In this document: positions 33,504 through 45,004 of the stretch, one piece after another
Position numbering within the stretch: position 1 is the first letter of the stretch
How the letters are laid out: each line of letters starts with the position of its first letter
DNA from: Agrocybe praecox
Taxonomy: Eukaryota > Basidiomycota > Agaricomycetes > Agaricales > Agrocybaceae
Assembly: GCA_964017145.1 (NCBI GenBank)
Contig: OZ024844.1
Span: 1,550,001 to 1,614,000 of the forward strand
Reading direction: 5' to 3'
Length of the DNA stretch: 64,000 nucleotides
Translations under genes and position numbers: made by a program
The notes under the pieces: generated by a model
Databases searched by the model: none
What the model saw: only the letters and a program-made list of their open reading frames with translations
Told to the model about the DNA's origin: nothing

Positions 33504-34822
33504 ATGTCCGCTGTTAAGAAAGCTACATCTACCAAGCCAGCTGCAAAGAAATCTTCTTCTGCTAAGTCTGCTGCTACTCACCCACCATGGGTGGATATGA
33601 TCAAGGTTAGTTGGTGCTGCTCATGGGCTGTCTATATTCTCTTGGATCGTGCTAGGCCTCCACTTGGATGTCTATTACTGTTCTACCTCTGTTGGCGACG
33701 TCTTTTACCCAGCATGGCAGGGCAAAGGGTATAGCGTCCGGATACAAAACTTTTCTTTGTCACATTTTCTCGAAACATCCTACTTCATTGTCTTGGCTAC
33801 TCTCTCATGGCTCGCCATTTTCTCCATGCACATGTTGACTCTTTCAATGCTTGTAGGAGTGCATCGCTGCACACACTGAAGATGCTCGCGTCGGTGTCTC
33901 ACGCCCACAGATCAAGAAGTATGTATCGCCCCTGGGCTGTTGACTTTATCCAGCGCTGATATTATCCATAGGTATGTCGAGACCAAGTACAAGCTTGACA
34001 TCGGCGCCGCTCAAACTACCCAGCTCGCGAGAGCCATCACCACTGGTGCTGAAAAGGGTGTCTTCGTCCTTCCTAAAGGTAAACTTTTTTTAATGAATTG
34101 TCGCCTCCAATATCTTGTCTTACGACGAGTCATAACCTGCCTGTAGGTCCTTCTGGACGAGTCAAGCTCGCCCCAAAAGTAAAGGCCGATTCATCTGCTA
34201 AAGAGGTATGTTTCCTGTCATGGTGATATGTCATCAAAAGAAAAGTGTTCATCGTTTCATCAACGTCTGTCTAGAACAAGCCAGCATCCAAGGCAAAGAC
34301 TACCACTGCCGCTAAACCAAAGGCAACCACTAAGCCAGTAACTGCTAAGTCAGCGACCACCAAACCCAAGGCAGCCACCAAGTCAACAACAACTAAGACC
34401 GCCTCCAAGCCCGCCGCCGTTAAGAAGACCGCCGCCGCTTCCAAACCCAAAGCTGCTGCCGCCAAAAAGCCTGTTGCTAAGAAAGTCGTAGCTGGCAAAC
34501 CCAAGGCCAAAGTCGCCTCTTCAACCAAGAAAACCACCAGCGCCAGCAAGAAAGCGCCAGCAAAGAAGGTGGGCACATGTCCTCTGTTTATAATTGGACC
34601 TCGATATTTATTTTTATTCTTTTCATGTAGGCTGCCACTGGAACATCTGCTGCGACTAAGGCCAAGGCTGCAGCAAAGAAGCCCGCCGCAAAGAAACCTG
34701 CTGCGAAGAAGGAAGCTGCTAAGCCTGCTGCGAAGACTGCCAGGAAAACAGTAAGCGCTCATCGTGACTTCTTGTTCCCTCTTTGTCTGATATTCATCTT
34801 GTAGCCTACCAAGCGATCATAA
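33504..34822 (+). CDS. Linker histone H1
   Basis: Binds linker DNA and compacts chromatin. The start at 33504 gives a short Lys/Ala/Ser-rich head (MSAVKKATSTKPAAKKSSS). The globular H15 domain follows across several exons: THPPWVDMIK, then ECIAAHTEDARVGVSRPQIK, then KYVETKYKLDI, then TQLARAITTGAEKGVFVLPKG. The tail is long, made of imperfect AAKK/PAAK repeats, and ends PTKRS on a last exon at 34805-34822. Six or more introns cut a gene of this size, unlike intron-poor animal H1 genes but usual in basidiomycetes. The promoter carries a TATA box and an ACGCGT pair. Confidence 0.93.
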
Positions 34823-35356
34823 TTGACCTGACCTTTGCCTGGTTCTATTCTCCGATATAGTGCATAATCTTTGGTTGATTGCGTCCATTCTTATTCCTCA
34901 TCCTGGCGATTCTGCGACCTCTCCTTTCGTTCGGGACCTCCATCTTTGTCTGTCGTATATAGCTTCCTCTCTCCGCTGCTTTTCTCTCTCCTCTTTATAG
35001 TCTTTTTGTGTACTTTTAATTTATTTGAGCAAAGGTGTACGATGTACTTGGTTTTTCTCGTTCTTCCGCGACCGTACTTTACTATACAGCGTAGCGTGGC
35101 CTGAATCGCGGATATGGTCTTCGTATTGTGTATCTCTAGCATTAGCACGAACATAATAAGGATTAACCTTATCCCCAGAATTTTTCACCGTTGTGTTCAT
35201 AAGCAAATGTGGTTTTTGAAGGGCCCCAGAAGGGGTAGAGTATGTGGACATCTCCCAATTTGGGGTTAGGGTTTGCATACACGCTGGTGGGGTAATTATG
35301 GTATGATACTTTATGGCAATTCTGCTATCCTTCTTTCACCCAACCACGTAGCCGCT
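34823..35356. other. H1 3' region and EI24-family promoter
   Basis: About 530 bases without a gene. A pyrimidine-rich stretch (about 34900-35020) looks like the H1 3' UTR. In the second half the frame of the next gene is already open upstream of my chosen ATG (from 35273), so an earlier start is possible. Confidence 0.45.
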
Positions 35357-37084
35357 ATGGCGACTGGCCCATATACTACGCTACAACAGTCTTTTAAATA
35401 CCCAGGTCCTAATGCAAGGCTTTCTGCTCGTTCACAATACCCTACTTTTCTTTCTATCCAGGATACTGTTCTCCTCCAGCTAAAGTGGGCGTGGCGGGGT
35501 TTGTTCGATGCTTTCAGGTGGGATGCCGTTATAAGTGTGGTCGCAAGGTATGTGTGAGCTTTAATTTGTGTAAAGTCCGTTAATGCGAACAGAACATGTC
35601 TATTCTATTTTGACAATGAACTTTATCGATGAATCACTTCACTTCGGACTTGCACACATATTATCTCTTGGCCACTTTGCGGTGCTCAATCGACATCGAA
35701 CTGATTTCTGGAAATTAACAACGCTAGTGATTCGGAAGTGCGCGCGAATGTGTACAAGTCGTTGCTCTTGAACTCTGTGTCGTTACTGTCCATCTATGTA
35801 TTCGACCTTCTCCTCCAACCTCTAGTCCGGGACCAACAGAAATGGTTCCATAGGAATATTGGATGGTTCTATCAGGTTCTATGGCTCTTCCCTGTTTTGA
35901 GCATCTCGTTATACCTTAATGTGAGTGTCCCTTTTCAGTAATATCATAGCGATCTCTTGCCTGCACACGACATCCAAATTGTCCTGCTCACCACACAATT
36001 GCAGGGCACATGGTGTACAATAATCGCTAAACGTACCTTTCTGCTACAACATGGTGGGCGACCTGTTATTGCCCAACCGTCGTCTTACACAGGGATGCTC
36101 AAGGCCATTGCGACGTCTGCTTACCGCGTCGTTATGGTGTGCACGTCTGTGGTCGTTTCATTCGCTTTGAGTAGGATACCTCTGGTTGGGCCTATTGGAG
36201 GGTTCATTTTCTTGTGTTGGGTCGATGCGTAAGTGGTGTATATTTGAGAGGCGATGCAACGTTTGCTAATTCTGCGTCATGTTGTAGGTATTACTGCTTC
36301 GAGTGAGCACAACGTCCTGTGTGTTACTAGGCCATTATTTCATCTTTTCAATCAGGTTCGTTTGGATCGCTCGTGGTCTCTCTCTTGCCGGTAGAATACG
36401 GCACTTGGAAGAACGATGGGCATATTATTTCGCGTTTGGTGAGCAAGTATCTACAAAATGCTTTCTACACGCCGTGTTCATGGTCTCTCTGCGTTTAGGA
36501 CTACCGTCAGCTGCCTTGTGCATGATTGGGTCTGGATTGGCCAATGCTGCAATATTCGCATTAATCTTCCCTGCCGTGCGATGAACCTTATTTTTGGTTG
36601 AAGGTCCATATATTTATTATGTTTGCTGCAGTATATCATTATGGCCATGCGAGGCCGACCAGTGCCAGAAGATCCATACAATCCCATGCCACCCATGGCA
36701 CCTGCACCCAGCGGATCGAACGACCACAGTGCATCTACCACGATACGACACCCATCACCATTCATTCCCATCCGCATTCCCGTCTTCGCAATCGTGATCA
36801 TGCTGAACGACGCCATCGTGAAAGTGCTCAACTTCATCGGCGGGAGGCCGATAATCAGACATAAGGCCGCTGCGCCTAGTAAGTATTCGATGGACCTCGG
36901 GGATGGGGCGGAGAGTGTGGAAGATGGGGCGGCGAGGATGGAGATGAAGACGTTTTCTTCGAGTTCGAACTCTGGTGCGGGTGAGAAGATGGGTCTTTCG
37001 AACATTAATCCCTCTGCGACTACTGCTCCCCGACCGAGTGTTCCGGGGCGTGTTAAACTTGGTGCACGGCGGAAGATGGATTGA
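35357..37084 (+). CDS. EI24-family membrane protein
   Basis: A polytopic membrane protein of the etoposide-induced 2.4 / Lds-Rrt8 family, whose fungal members are tied to ER or lipid-droplet membranes. From MATGPYTTLQQSFKYPG it continues LLQLKWAWRGLFDAFRWD, then LLNSVSLLSIYVFDLLLQPL, then WFYQVLWLFPVLSISLYL, and later SFALSRIPLVGPIGGFIFLC followed by YYCFEFVWIARGLSLAGRI and EERWAYYFAFGLPSAALC. The GPIGG hairpin followed by a Phe-rich segment is the family hallmark. The tail is hydrophilic and ends KLGARRKMD, stop at 37082-37084. Start is uncertain because the frame is open upstream. Confidence 0.75.
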
Positions 37085-37358
37085 ACATGTTTTCTTATGT
37101 CTTATGAAGTCTTGCTCTTCTTTATTATATATAATGACATCTAATGATTAACCACGAAATTTTATTTTTCGAACGACGAAGTTCTGTTATAATCCATGGA
37201 TTTGTGTCATAGTCGTTCACACACACAGTAAAGACCATGGGGCATAGAGATTCTCCGACATTTGGATAATTCGTACGCGATGATCCTTTGAAGCAATCAC
37301 ACCGTAAAATCAGAAAGAAAAAACCAACTTACACAAATATACGATATACATTAATTAA
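37085..37358. other. Convergent 3' region
   Basis: Holds the 3' ends of the EI24-family gene and SEN34. AT-rich with TTATTATATATAATGAC near 37122; no gene seen. Confidence 0.4.
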
Positions 37359-38600
37359 TCAACCGAACCCTGCCCATTCGATCGTGAGATACGATACTTC
37401 CTGCTTCTCGTCGTCCCAACCGCAGAGAAGATGCGCTTTTTTCGTGGCCGTGCCTAGACGACCGTGGGCGACGATTTCCATGGGTCGTAGGGAAGCTATG
37501 GGGGATTCTATGACAGTGGCGCTGAAATGAGAGTGATATCGTAATGGATCGCCTATGAGCGAAGTATTGGGTTAGTGATACAAGAGAAATGGAAGGGGAT
37601 GATGATGAAAAACATTCATTACCTGGATACACTAGATATTCTCCTCCGAATTTGATGCCCCCGCCCATAAAGTATCCTTGTTTCCATAGATCTTTGAAGA
37701 CGCCACATCTGGCACGTTCTGCTAGTGTGGATGGGTAGTCCCATACGCCAGCGTCTTTAGCTGAATGGATGGTGGTGTAGGTGCATGCGGAGGCGTCGTA
37801 CCACTCTTGAGAAGTAGCAGAAGCGGGGATGGTGATGGTAAAGGGAACATTAGAGGTTTTCCACGATGTTTCGAGTGTAGAAGAAGGTTCTGGGGTGGAG
37901 GTGGAAGGTGCTGGTTCTTGAGTTTGACTTGTTGATTTCTGTTCGGCGCCGTTAATGGATGATGAGGGTCTGCCTGCTTCATCGCCATTATTGGTCGATG
38001 CAAAGATATCGCCACCTTCAGCAGCGGCTTTCGCTAGTGCCGCAGCTCTTTTCTTCTCCTCTCTCTCTTTCCTTTTCCTCATTGCTTCTTCTGACATGGC
38101 GCGTCCGGCCCCAGAACTCTCTTTAGTCGTTTTCGTCTCGATGTACGCGATTTGCGTTGTCATTGACTCATACTGTTCCGCAGACCACTTTTCTAGATGT
38201 GGAATGCTGGGCTGATGGTATGCATTCGGGTCGTCAACCAAGACAGCGGCGCCTAATTAATTTTTTGTTAGTCCAGTCCAGCCATGCATTGATTGAGTAA
38301 TTGGCACAGAGGTCCCATACCAATGTCAACCAGAAGCACGGCCTCTTCAGGCATAAGAACAAGCGGAACGCCTAGAAAGACATTTTGTTGTGATAAATGT
38401 GGGAGGGTTCCAGTGAGAACACCGCATATGTGATGCTTTGAGCGGATTATGGCGATGTCTGGTTTTGTGGTTAAATTATTATTATTTTTCAAAGAGAGAG
38501 CGGAATTGAAGAGCAAACCATCTACATCCCAGACATAGGCTGTTTTGTTTGATACTCGAAGAGGAATGGGCCGCGCATCGTCGCCGCCGTCGATGCTCAT
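37359..38600 (-). CDS. SEN34: tRNA-splicing endonuclease subunit Sen34
   Basis: Catalytic subunit that cuts the 3' splice site of intron-containing pre-tRNAs. The start at 38598-38600 gives MSIDGGDDARPIPLRVSNKT, then AYVWDVDG. A coiled, Ala/Lys/Glu-rich linker (RKRKEREEKKRAAALAKAA) is followed by the nuclease domain: WDYPSTLAERARCGVFKDL, then GYFMGGGIKFGGEYLVYPGD, spliced to PLRYHSHFSA and TKKAHLLCGWDDE. The catalytic triad is visible: Tyr in GEYLVYPGD or RYHSH, His in YHSHF and Lys in TKKAH. It ends YLTIEWAGFG, stop at 37359-37361. Length is about 350 residues. Confidence 0.88.
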
Positions 38601-38742
38601 TCTATACTGAGCAGTGAGGTCACGGTCAAGATGACTCTTGACGAAAACGGTGTCGCGCTTAAGGTCGGCTATTTCCGTGACTCGCTTAGATCTCGCGCTG
38701 CAGGCATAGATAACGACTCGACTTTACTTACACTCGACTGAC

Positions 38743-39616
38743 ATGGCTGCGTACGTCCAGGATATGTTTATGCTCTTTGGAGACTCCATTACTCAAGGAG
38801 GATGGGAATTAGGCGTTAACGGGTTTGGACAACGTCTTTCGCGTATGTACCGCCGCTGTTCCTGTAGTAATTGATCGTTCGCTCATGAGACAGCGCCCAG
38901 ATGTCTACGCGCGCAAGTTGGATGTGTTAAACCGTGGATTGTCGGGATATAATACTGAATGGGGCATTCCTGTGTTTGAGAAAGTACGTATCGAATTAAA
39001 TGGGCTATACGGGTGGAATTGATAGGGGAGCAGATTCTTGCGAAAAAGAGTGAGGTCGCGCCGCAAATACGTATCCTGACCATCTGGTTTGGAGCCAATG
39101 ATGCTTGCATTAAGCCTTCTCCACAGCACGTCCCTCTGGACAAGTTCAGGGAGAACCTAACGAGGATGGTGGAGACGGTCACATCGCCGGATTCACCGCA
39201 ACACTCCCCGGGGACACGCATCATATTGATCAGTCCCCCACCGGTCAACACCATCGCCCGGCGAGCGGACCTGGAGGCGCGTAATCCGCCGTTAAAGTTG
39301 GACCGGGAATTCGATATCACACGAAGATATGCGGATGCTGTACGTGAGGTGGCGGTGACTCAAGGCGTTGCGTTCGTCGATGTCTGGACAGCCATTTGGG
39401 AGGCGGCGGGTCAGAGCGAGCCCGCCCTTTCTCAGTTCTTGGGAGACGGACTGCACTTGAATGGTGATGGCTATAATGTGAGTGCATAAAGTCGAGCCTC
39501 ACTGCAATCTTTCTGAACCTCGGACCTAGATTATGTATGAAGAACTAATGAAGACGATCACGAAGGAATATCCCGAAGTGCACTACGACAATATCGAATA
39601 TGTATTTCCTCCGTAA
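38743..39616 (+). CDS. IAH1: GDSL esterase, IAH1-like
   Basis: A cytosolic SGNH-hydrolase related to yeast isoamyl acetate-hydrolysing esterase. The start at 38743 gives MAAYVQDMFMLFGDSITQGG, with the block I Ser in FGDS. The next exons show NRGLSGYNTEWGIPVFEK (block II Gly), then LTIWFGANDACI (block III GxND), and finally GDGLHLNGDGYN (block V DGxH with the catalytic Asp and His). The last exon ends IEYVFPP, stop at 39614-39616. All catalytic residues are present. It is about 145 bases from the SEN34 start on the opposite strand, a divergent pair. Confidence 0.9.
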
Positions 39617-40383
39617 GCGACATTTGAAATTCACATTACCAAAAAGACTAATGAGCCCTTCTGGTCCACCAGTTGGGCAGACTTGATAGCTTGACCTTGA
39701 CTGGGAGGCCTAGTGCTAGGTGTAGTACAGTACAAGCAGAATGACAGACATGGGTAGACACCGTAAATGGACGAGTGGAAATAACAATTGTCATAATTGA
39801 CGTCGCCAGCGGCGGTAATACGCGGTCACGTGCAAGTTGAACATTGGCCAACTTTGAGCAAATAAGTGGAATAAAGACGACAAGGGACGCGTTCTCTGAC
39901 ATATTTCCTCTGCGAAACCTCTTTTCTGTCTTCGTACACGCTCTTGCGAAGAAAGGGCGACGGAATTGCCATCCTGTCTTCTCCCATCATCATCCAGCTT
40001 TTCGTGAGAAACACGGCCCTTGGTCTCTTTCCATCACTCATTTTCTTTTGCAGGAGCGGCCTCCTCCGATTCTTTCTGTCGCTACGCTGCAAGGTTCGTT
40101 TTTATTCTTTAAATCTCAGGGTATCGTCATGTGCAATCCCTGACGGGGGTCCCTAAAGAGGGAGACAATGAGATCCGGCTTTCCATACTTATCATTCCTA
40201 TCATGCAATAAGTTGAATTTCATTGTTCACAGCCAGTTGCTTTTAAAGACCGAATTCGAACTTCACTAGACCCCACCAAGACCTGGTCTGTGTCTCCTCA
40301 TCCCTTCACCCGTCTCTGTACTGTATCTGACTTATAGAACCGCTCTCATCTCTCTTGTTGTAACTGTACATTGTATCCCAACC
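39617..40383. other. IAH1-CDC25 intergenic region
   Basis: About 770 bases, mainly the CDC25 promoter and leader. It contains one ACGCGT (39887-39892) and a GGTCACGTG (about 39825). Many short, competing frames occur but none is recognisable. The long pyrimidine-rich leader sequence before 40384 is usual for regulated genes. Confidence 0.45.
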
Positions 40384-42841
40384 ATGATTTCTACTTCCAA
40401 CACCCGGCCTTCCAAACGACGTGCCTTACATCATGCCACCTCCAAATCAATGCCTATACCTTTTCTTGACCGTTGGATAGAAGCTTACAGTGGGAATAAC
40501 CCCAGCTTCCCAGAAGACTACGACGTCGATATGGCTTTCTTCGCCCCGCCTACCAACAAATTCCTCAATCCACCTTTGGCACCCTCACGCAAGAGGAGTC
40601 AACGGTTTATGCCCACTCACAACGACATCGACGAATTCCTATCCTCAGATCTCGAGTTGTCCTTCGCATCCAATGTGTCCCTCAACTCTCCCCCACGAGA
40701 ACACATTTCCTTGGCATCAGACAGTGCTATGGATATATCCCCAGCGCCCGCGCCCAAATCTCAAGCTATGTTATTAAGTAGTGGGCAGAGGCCGCGCTCG
40801 TATACCAGCAGTGGGCGATTATTTGGAAATGATGTCAGCAACACCCGCAATTTACTGCTGCCTAGTGCTCAATTTGTCAGTGAGCAACCGACCAAGGTTG
40901 TAAGCGGGACCCAGACTGGTTCGAAGAAAACCCAAAGAGCAGCTTTACCGTTTGAGTGGCTCGCACCTGCTCGTATTACAGAATCATCCCCTGTTCAAGT
41001 AAGCCCCTGTCTCTTATATTTATTCAACCGTCATGAATTAAACGCGCTATTTTGCTATAGGGTCATGAACCTTCTTCCCCCATGGATGATGCCATGGATG
41101 TGGATACATCCTTCAATGCTAACCCAGCGGTTACAGATATTGTATTGTCGCCTGAGGCATCACCAGCTGCCGCTGGGCCGACGGAATTCAACCAACTGTT
41201 CCACGACACAATGTCTCCTCGCCGATCATTTGAGTCGCCCGTTGGGCCTCAACACAAGAAAAGGCGGTCATTATCACCTGAGTCTATTCGTGCTCCGAAA
41301 CATCACAATCATGACCTTTCCTCCTCGCCTATGCTTCCTTCTTCCCCTTCAGATTCAAAGTTAGAACGTATGGCCAATGGAGCTGCTGCTTCTCGTCTGG
41401 CAAAGCCTGGTCTTGCTGGATTAGGCGCTGCGCCCTCTGGAGGATTTATCAAGCGCCGTCGACCTGTGCTGTCTGCGATGGTTCAGCCTTACGACAGAGA
41501 ACTTATGTCTTCTGCCTATCCTATCCTTTCGCCTCCCCCCAGTGGGGATGAGCATGCTGAGGATAACAGCCCCCGAGGGGCTGCTCCCGTTCGTCGTGCA
41601 TTTTCTGCATTCCTTCCTCCTTCGATTTACACAGAACCCGAAGAGGAGGATACATCTTTCGACGCCAATGATATGTCTTCACCTGCGCAGGCTTATTCTA
41701 AACGTCAGCAGGTGAAGACGATCAGAAGGTGCGACGGAACGGAGGATTTCAGGCCTCTAACTGGAACGACTGCACTGATACAGAAGGAAAGCCCATCGGC
41801 TAAATTTATGGCGGCTGGTTTGCCAGGATTCGGAGACAACGAAGCTCATGGAAAGATTCTTCCTTGTCACCGTGTGACGGAAGACGGGTTAATGAGAATT
41901 AACAATCAAACGGTAAGTCTATTTACTTATCGCTCATAAGTGTCTGACTAACTTTTTTTTCATTTAGCTGGACGACTTGCTCGATGGAAGATTCAACGAC
42001 AAGCTCGTTGATTTCCACGTCATCGATTGTCGTTTCGATTATGAATATAATGGCGGACACATCCCAGGTGCTGTGAATATCAACACCACTGCCGCAGTGG
42101 AGGAACTCCTACTCGGCCCAAGCTTGACTAAACCTAAACCATCCGTAAGCGGCGACAACAACAGAAAGACTGTTCTCGTCTTCCATTGCGAGTTCAGCGC
42201 GAAACGTGCTCCTACATTGTAAGTTCCAAATTATTCATTTAATATTCCGGAACGACATTGATTGAACGACACGCGATTCTTCCAGTGCGAAGCATCTGAG
42301 AGCCAAGGACCGCGCCATGAACAACCACATGTACCCCAAGATCCATTACCCAGAAGTGTACATTCTTGAAGGTGGCTACTGTGCCTACTTCAAGAGCTCT
42401 GGTCATCGTTGCGACCCCCCAGCCTATGTGACAATGGACGACCCCAACCATGCGACCTCGCGTCGTGAAGATTTGGATCAATTCCGCAGGGCCAAGTTTG
42501 GTCGCCACAAGTCGTATGCCTATGGCGACGGAACTGGAAAATCCCTTTCTTTTGGACAGCCACAGGCACACAAGGACCAGTCGAAGAGGAACACTGCTCC
42601 TAGCGCCCCACCGAGTTTGTTTGCTGCTGCGACGGCTGCGAGGAGCCGTCGTGGTACTAATCAAGGACTTATGACCCTCGCGGAAGATGGAAACGCTACG
42701 GCGGATGAGACGGACACGGACTTGGGAGATAGTCCTTGCCCACCTCCAGTTAAGGCCTCGACTTTTAAGCTGAAAAAGGTCCCGAGAGCTCCTGGAATGA
42801 TCCGTGCAGAGACTTATGGGCCTGGAAAATTAGCTTTCTGA
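40384..42841 (+). CDS. CDC25: Cdc25/Mih1 M-phase phosphatase
   Basis: Dual-specificity phosphatase that removes inhibitory phosphates from Cdk1 and triggers mitosis. The start at 40384 opens a long, disordered N-terminal half with many Ser-Pro/Thr-Pro sites (for example MSPRRSFESPVG, RSLSPES), likely kinase targets. The C-terminal rhodanese-fold domain begins LDDLLDGRFNDKLVDFHVID, then CRFDYEYNGGHIPGAVNI, and has the active site HCEFSAKR, a perfect C-x5-R loop at 42184-42207, followed by APT, and further on NNHMYPKIHYPEVYILEGGY. The end is basic and Thr/Ser-rich; stop at 42839-42841. The catalytic domain is complete. Confidence 0.95.
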
Positions 42842-45004
42842 ACTCCATTATTGAACTCCTGGCGGTCCGATCGAATGGTTGCTACCGCTCAACTACGAGT
42901 GTTGGCTAAGCTGCTCCGATCATTTTATGGCTGATGATGACTTCACGTCTTTCTCGCAATACCTCAGGAAAATCTGGGTCTCAACCTCCTCAAAAATATT
43001 CTCTCGTCGATTTTTCTCCATGACCCCTTCCATGACATCGTCAAGATTTTTTTTCGCCAACATATAACATCATACTGAAATATCGATATCCTCCCCATCA
43101 AGACCAGCCACCTCAGTCTCATGCCCGCCGTTCTCTGTGGCACGCCCTTCATTCGACATACTCACACTCATTTTGTGCTTTTCTTGCTCCCTCGTATGGG
43201 GTACTTTATCCGGGCGTTGTCGTTGTCGTTCTTCGTTGATGTTGTCTGAACGTATTCGATTTTCGCTCACGTCGCTTTTGTACGATCCTTGATCGTCGAA
43301 TGCATTTAACCATCCGTCGCTGTTGTTGTCGTTGTCAAACCTCTACCGCTATCCGACTTTCCTTGGTTTCGTGCTCCACGTAATATCATCCGTAATTTTG
43401 GGTTTTCGACATTTTCGACAATGAAGCGCTATTATCAATCACCTCTCGAATCCAACCACTCAAGCTGACCCAATCCCGCATTTCAACTCCATCAAGACCT
43501 CAATCGATCCGACACGCATTTATGCAGCTCCTCCTATCTCTCAAAAGATCTGACTTGTTCTGGTTGCTCCCACACACGGACTCGTCTAAGGACAATCTTT
43601 CTCTTTTTTCTTTTTTTTTCTTTTCTCAATCATCTCAAAGCATCCATGTTCTCATCTCTGGGTTTCTTCCAATTTATCATCGATTTTTTCGCGCCATTCC
43701 TCTTTCCTCCCTTTCTCTTATATCTATTCTATTTCTTTCTTCTAAGGCATCGATACTCAATTATTACCATCATATCTTTCCGATTTCTCTTTACCTCCAA
43801 ATTATTTATTCACAATTCAAGCAATCAATTACAAGCTTCGCAGTATTTCGTTCTTGTGCGTTTGACCCCGAATTTTACTAAATCTGGATTTTACCTGTAT
43901 CCTCTGTGAATATGGGCGGTTTTGGATCCTGTGGATTCGGGGAATATTTAAGCCTCTGCGCAATCGGGATTCTTTTTTCGTTTCTTTGTTTTTTCGTTTT
44001 TCTTTTCTCTTTTATCCCTTTCTTGATATTTATCGTTCATTCTTTGAACTTCACTGGCACACCACTTCATATCCTGTATAGGTTAGCCTCGTCGATCCCC
44101 GTTGTTTGACCGGTCTTCTTCCTCTTTTCCCTTAGTTCCTTTTCATCCTCCATTCGGTCCTAAACAACACATCCATACATCCCTCCATTGACACTCATCC
44201 ATTCAATCACCCCTATATAAAACTCATACAACAACATTATCGTAACATATACATACGTACACATACGAAACATGCAAATTTCTCTTTATCCTCCCACTCT
44301 ACCCTGTTCGAGTCATTCTTTTCCTCTCTCTCACACACATACATATCCGGCCTCATTTTCTCGTCCTATTCTCTCTTGTCTCTCACTCTCTCGGCATCCC
44401 TCTCATATGTATTTATTGTATGGTCCATCTGCGACCCCACACACGCACAGGCTCTGATGTTTCTCTTTTTCGTCTCTCTTTTTTTCGTTCATCTTCCGAC
44501 CCCTAACTTGGATCTGGAATCTTCGTTCATTCCATTCGAGTTCTTCGAGAACGTTATATATACATAATACTCGTTGATGTATCCTGTTATTTATTCTGGA
44601 ATTCCATCCCTGGCATTGATCTGTTTTTTTGTTGATTTATGTGAGGATTTTTGACTTGGATAATTATAAGATCAGTGGATGTTTGTTATTGAGTGTTCTA
44701 TTAAGTTCTCAGTATATTTGGTGACAACCACGAGGAAAATCTAGAATCCATGTTCAAATGCGGCGGCTTTACTAGATAATAGGCTGCTTAATTCTTTTTC
44801 ATATGAACGAGAGCGTTGTGAACGTTGCTCGAGCGAGTCAGTGGGGAAAATACAAATGCCAAAAATGGATATCGCGCTGTTTGAAACTGTTTTGAAAGGG
44901 CGACCAAATACGCGTCTTCCACTGAACGCGTTTGTGCCAATATCGTTTCTTGAGTGCATCTCTCATCCTACCTTTCTTCATCTCGTTCTTTACTCCACTT
45001 TATA
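42842..45004. other. 2.1 kb pyrimidine-rich non-coding region
   Basis: From about 43340 to 44570 the plus strand is strikingly rich in C and T (TCTTTTTTC, TTTCTCTCTC and similar). Apparent plus-strand ORFs here (for example 43522-43909) are Phe/Leu/Ser strings produced by this bias and not real proteins. A minus-strand frame at 43070-43270 of 66 codons (MSENRIRSDNINEERQRQRP...) is charged and starts with ATG, but has no family match. Possible uses are a long 3' UTR of CDC25, a long 5' leader of CCT1 or an unannotated non-coding transcript. Confidence 0.5.
44910..44931. promoter_or_regulatory. Pair of MCB-like sites before CCT1
   Basis: Two ACGCGT palindromes (44910-44915 and 44926-44931) 16 bases apart lie about 75-95 bases upstream of the CCT1 ATG. 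CCT1 is not a classical S-phase gene, so the function is uncertain; the pairing itself is unlikely by chance. Confidence 0.35.

Noticed and set aside
36478..37005. 175-codon minus-strand ORF
   Set aside because: It is antisense to EI24-family coding exons and has no family resemblance.
43522..44109. Plus-strand ORFs full of Phe, Leu and Ser that look like membrane proteins
   Set aside because: They come from a T/C-biased stretch read in several frames, with no conserved feature or splice logic.
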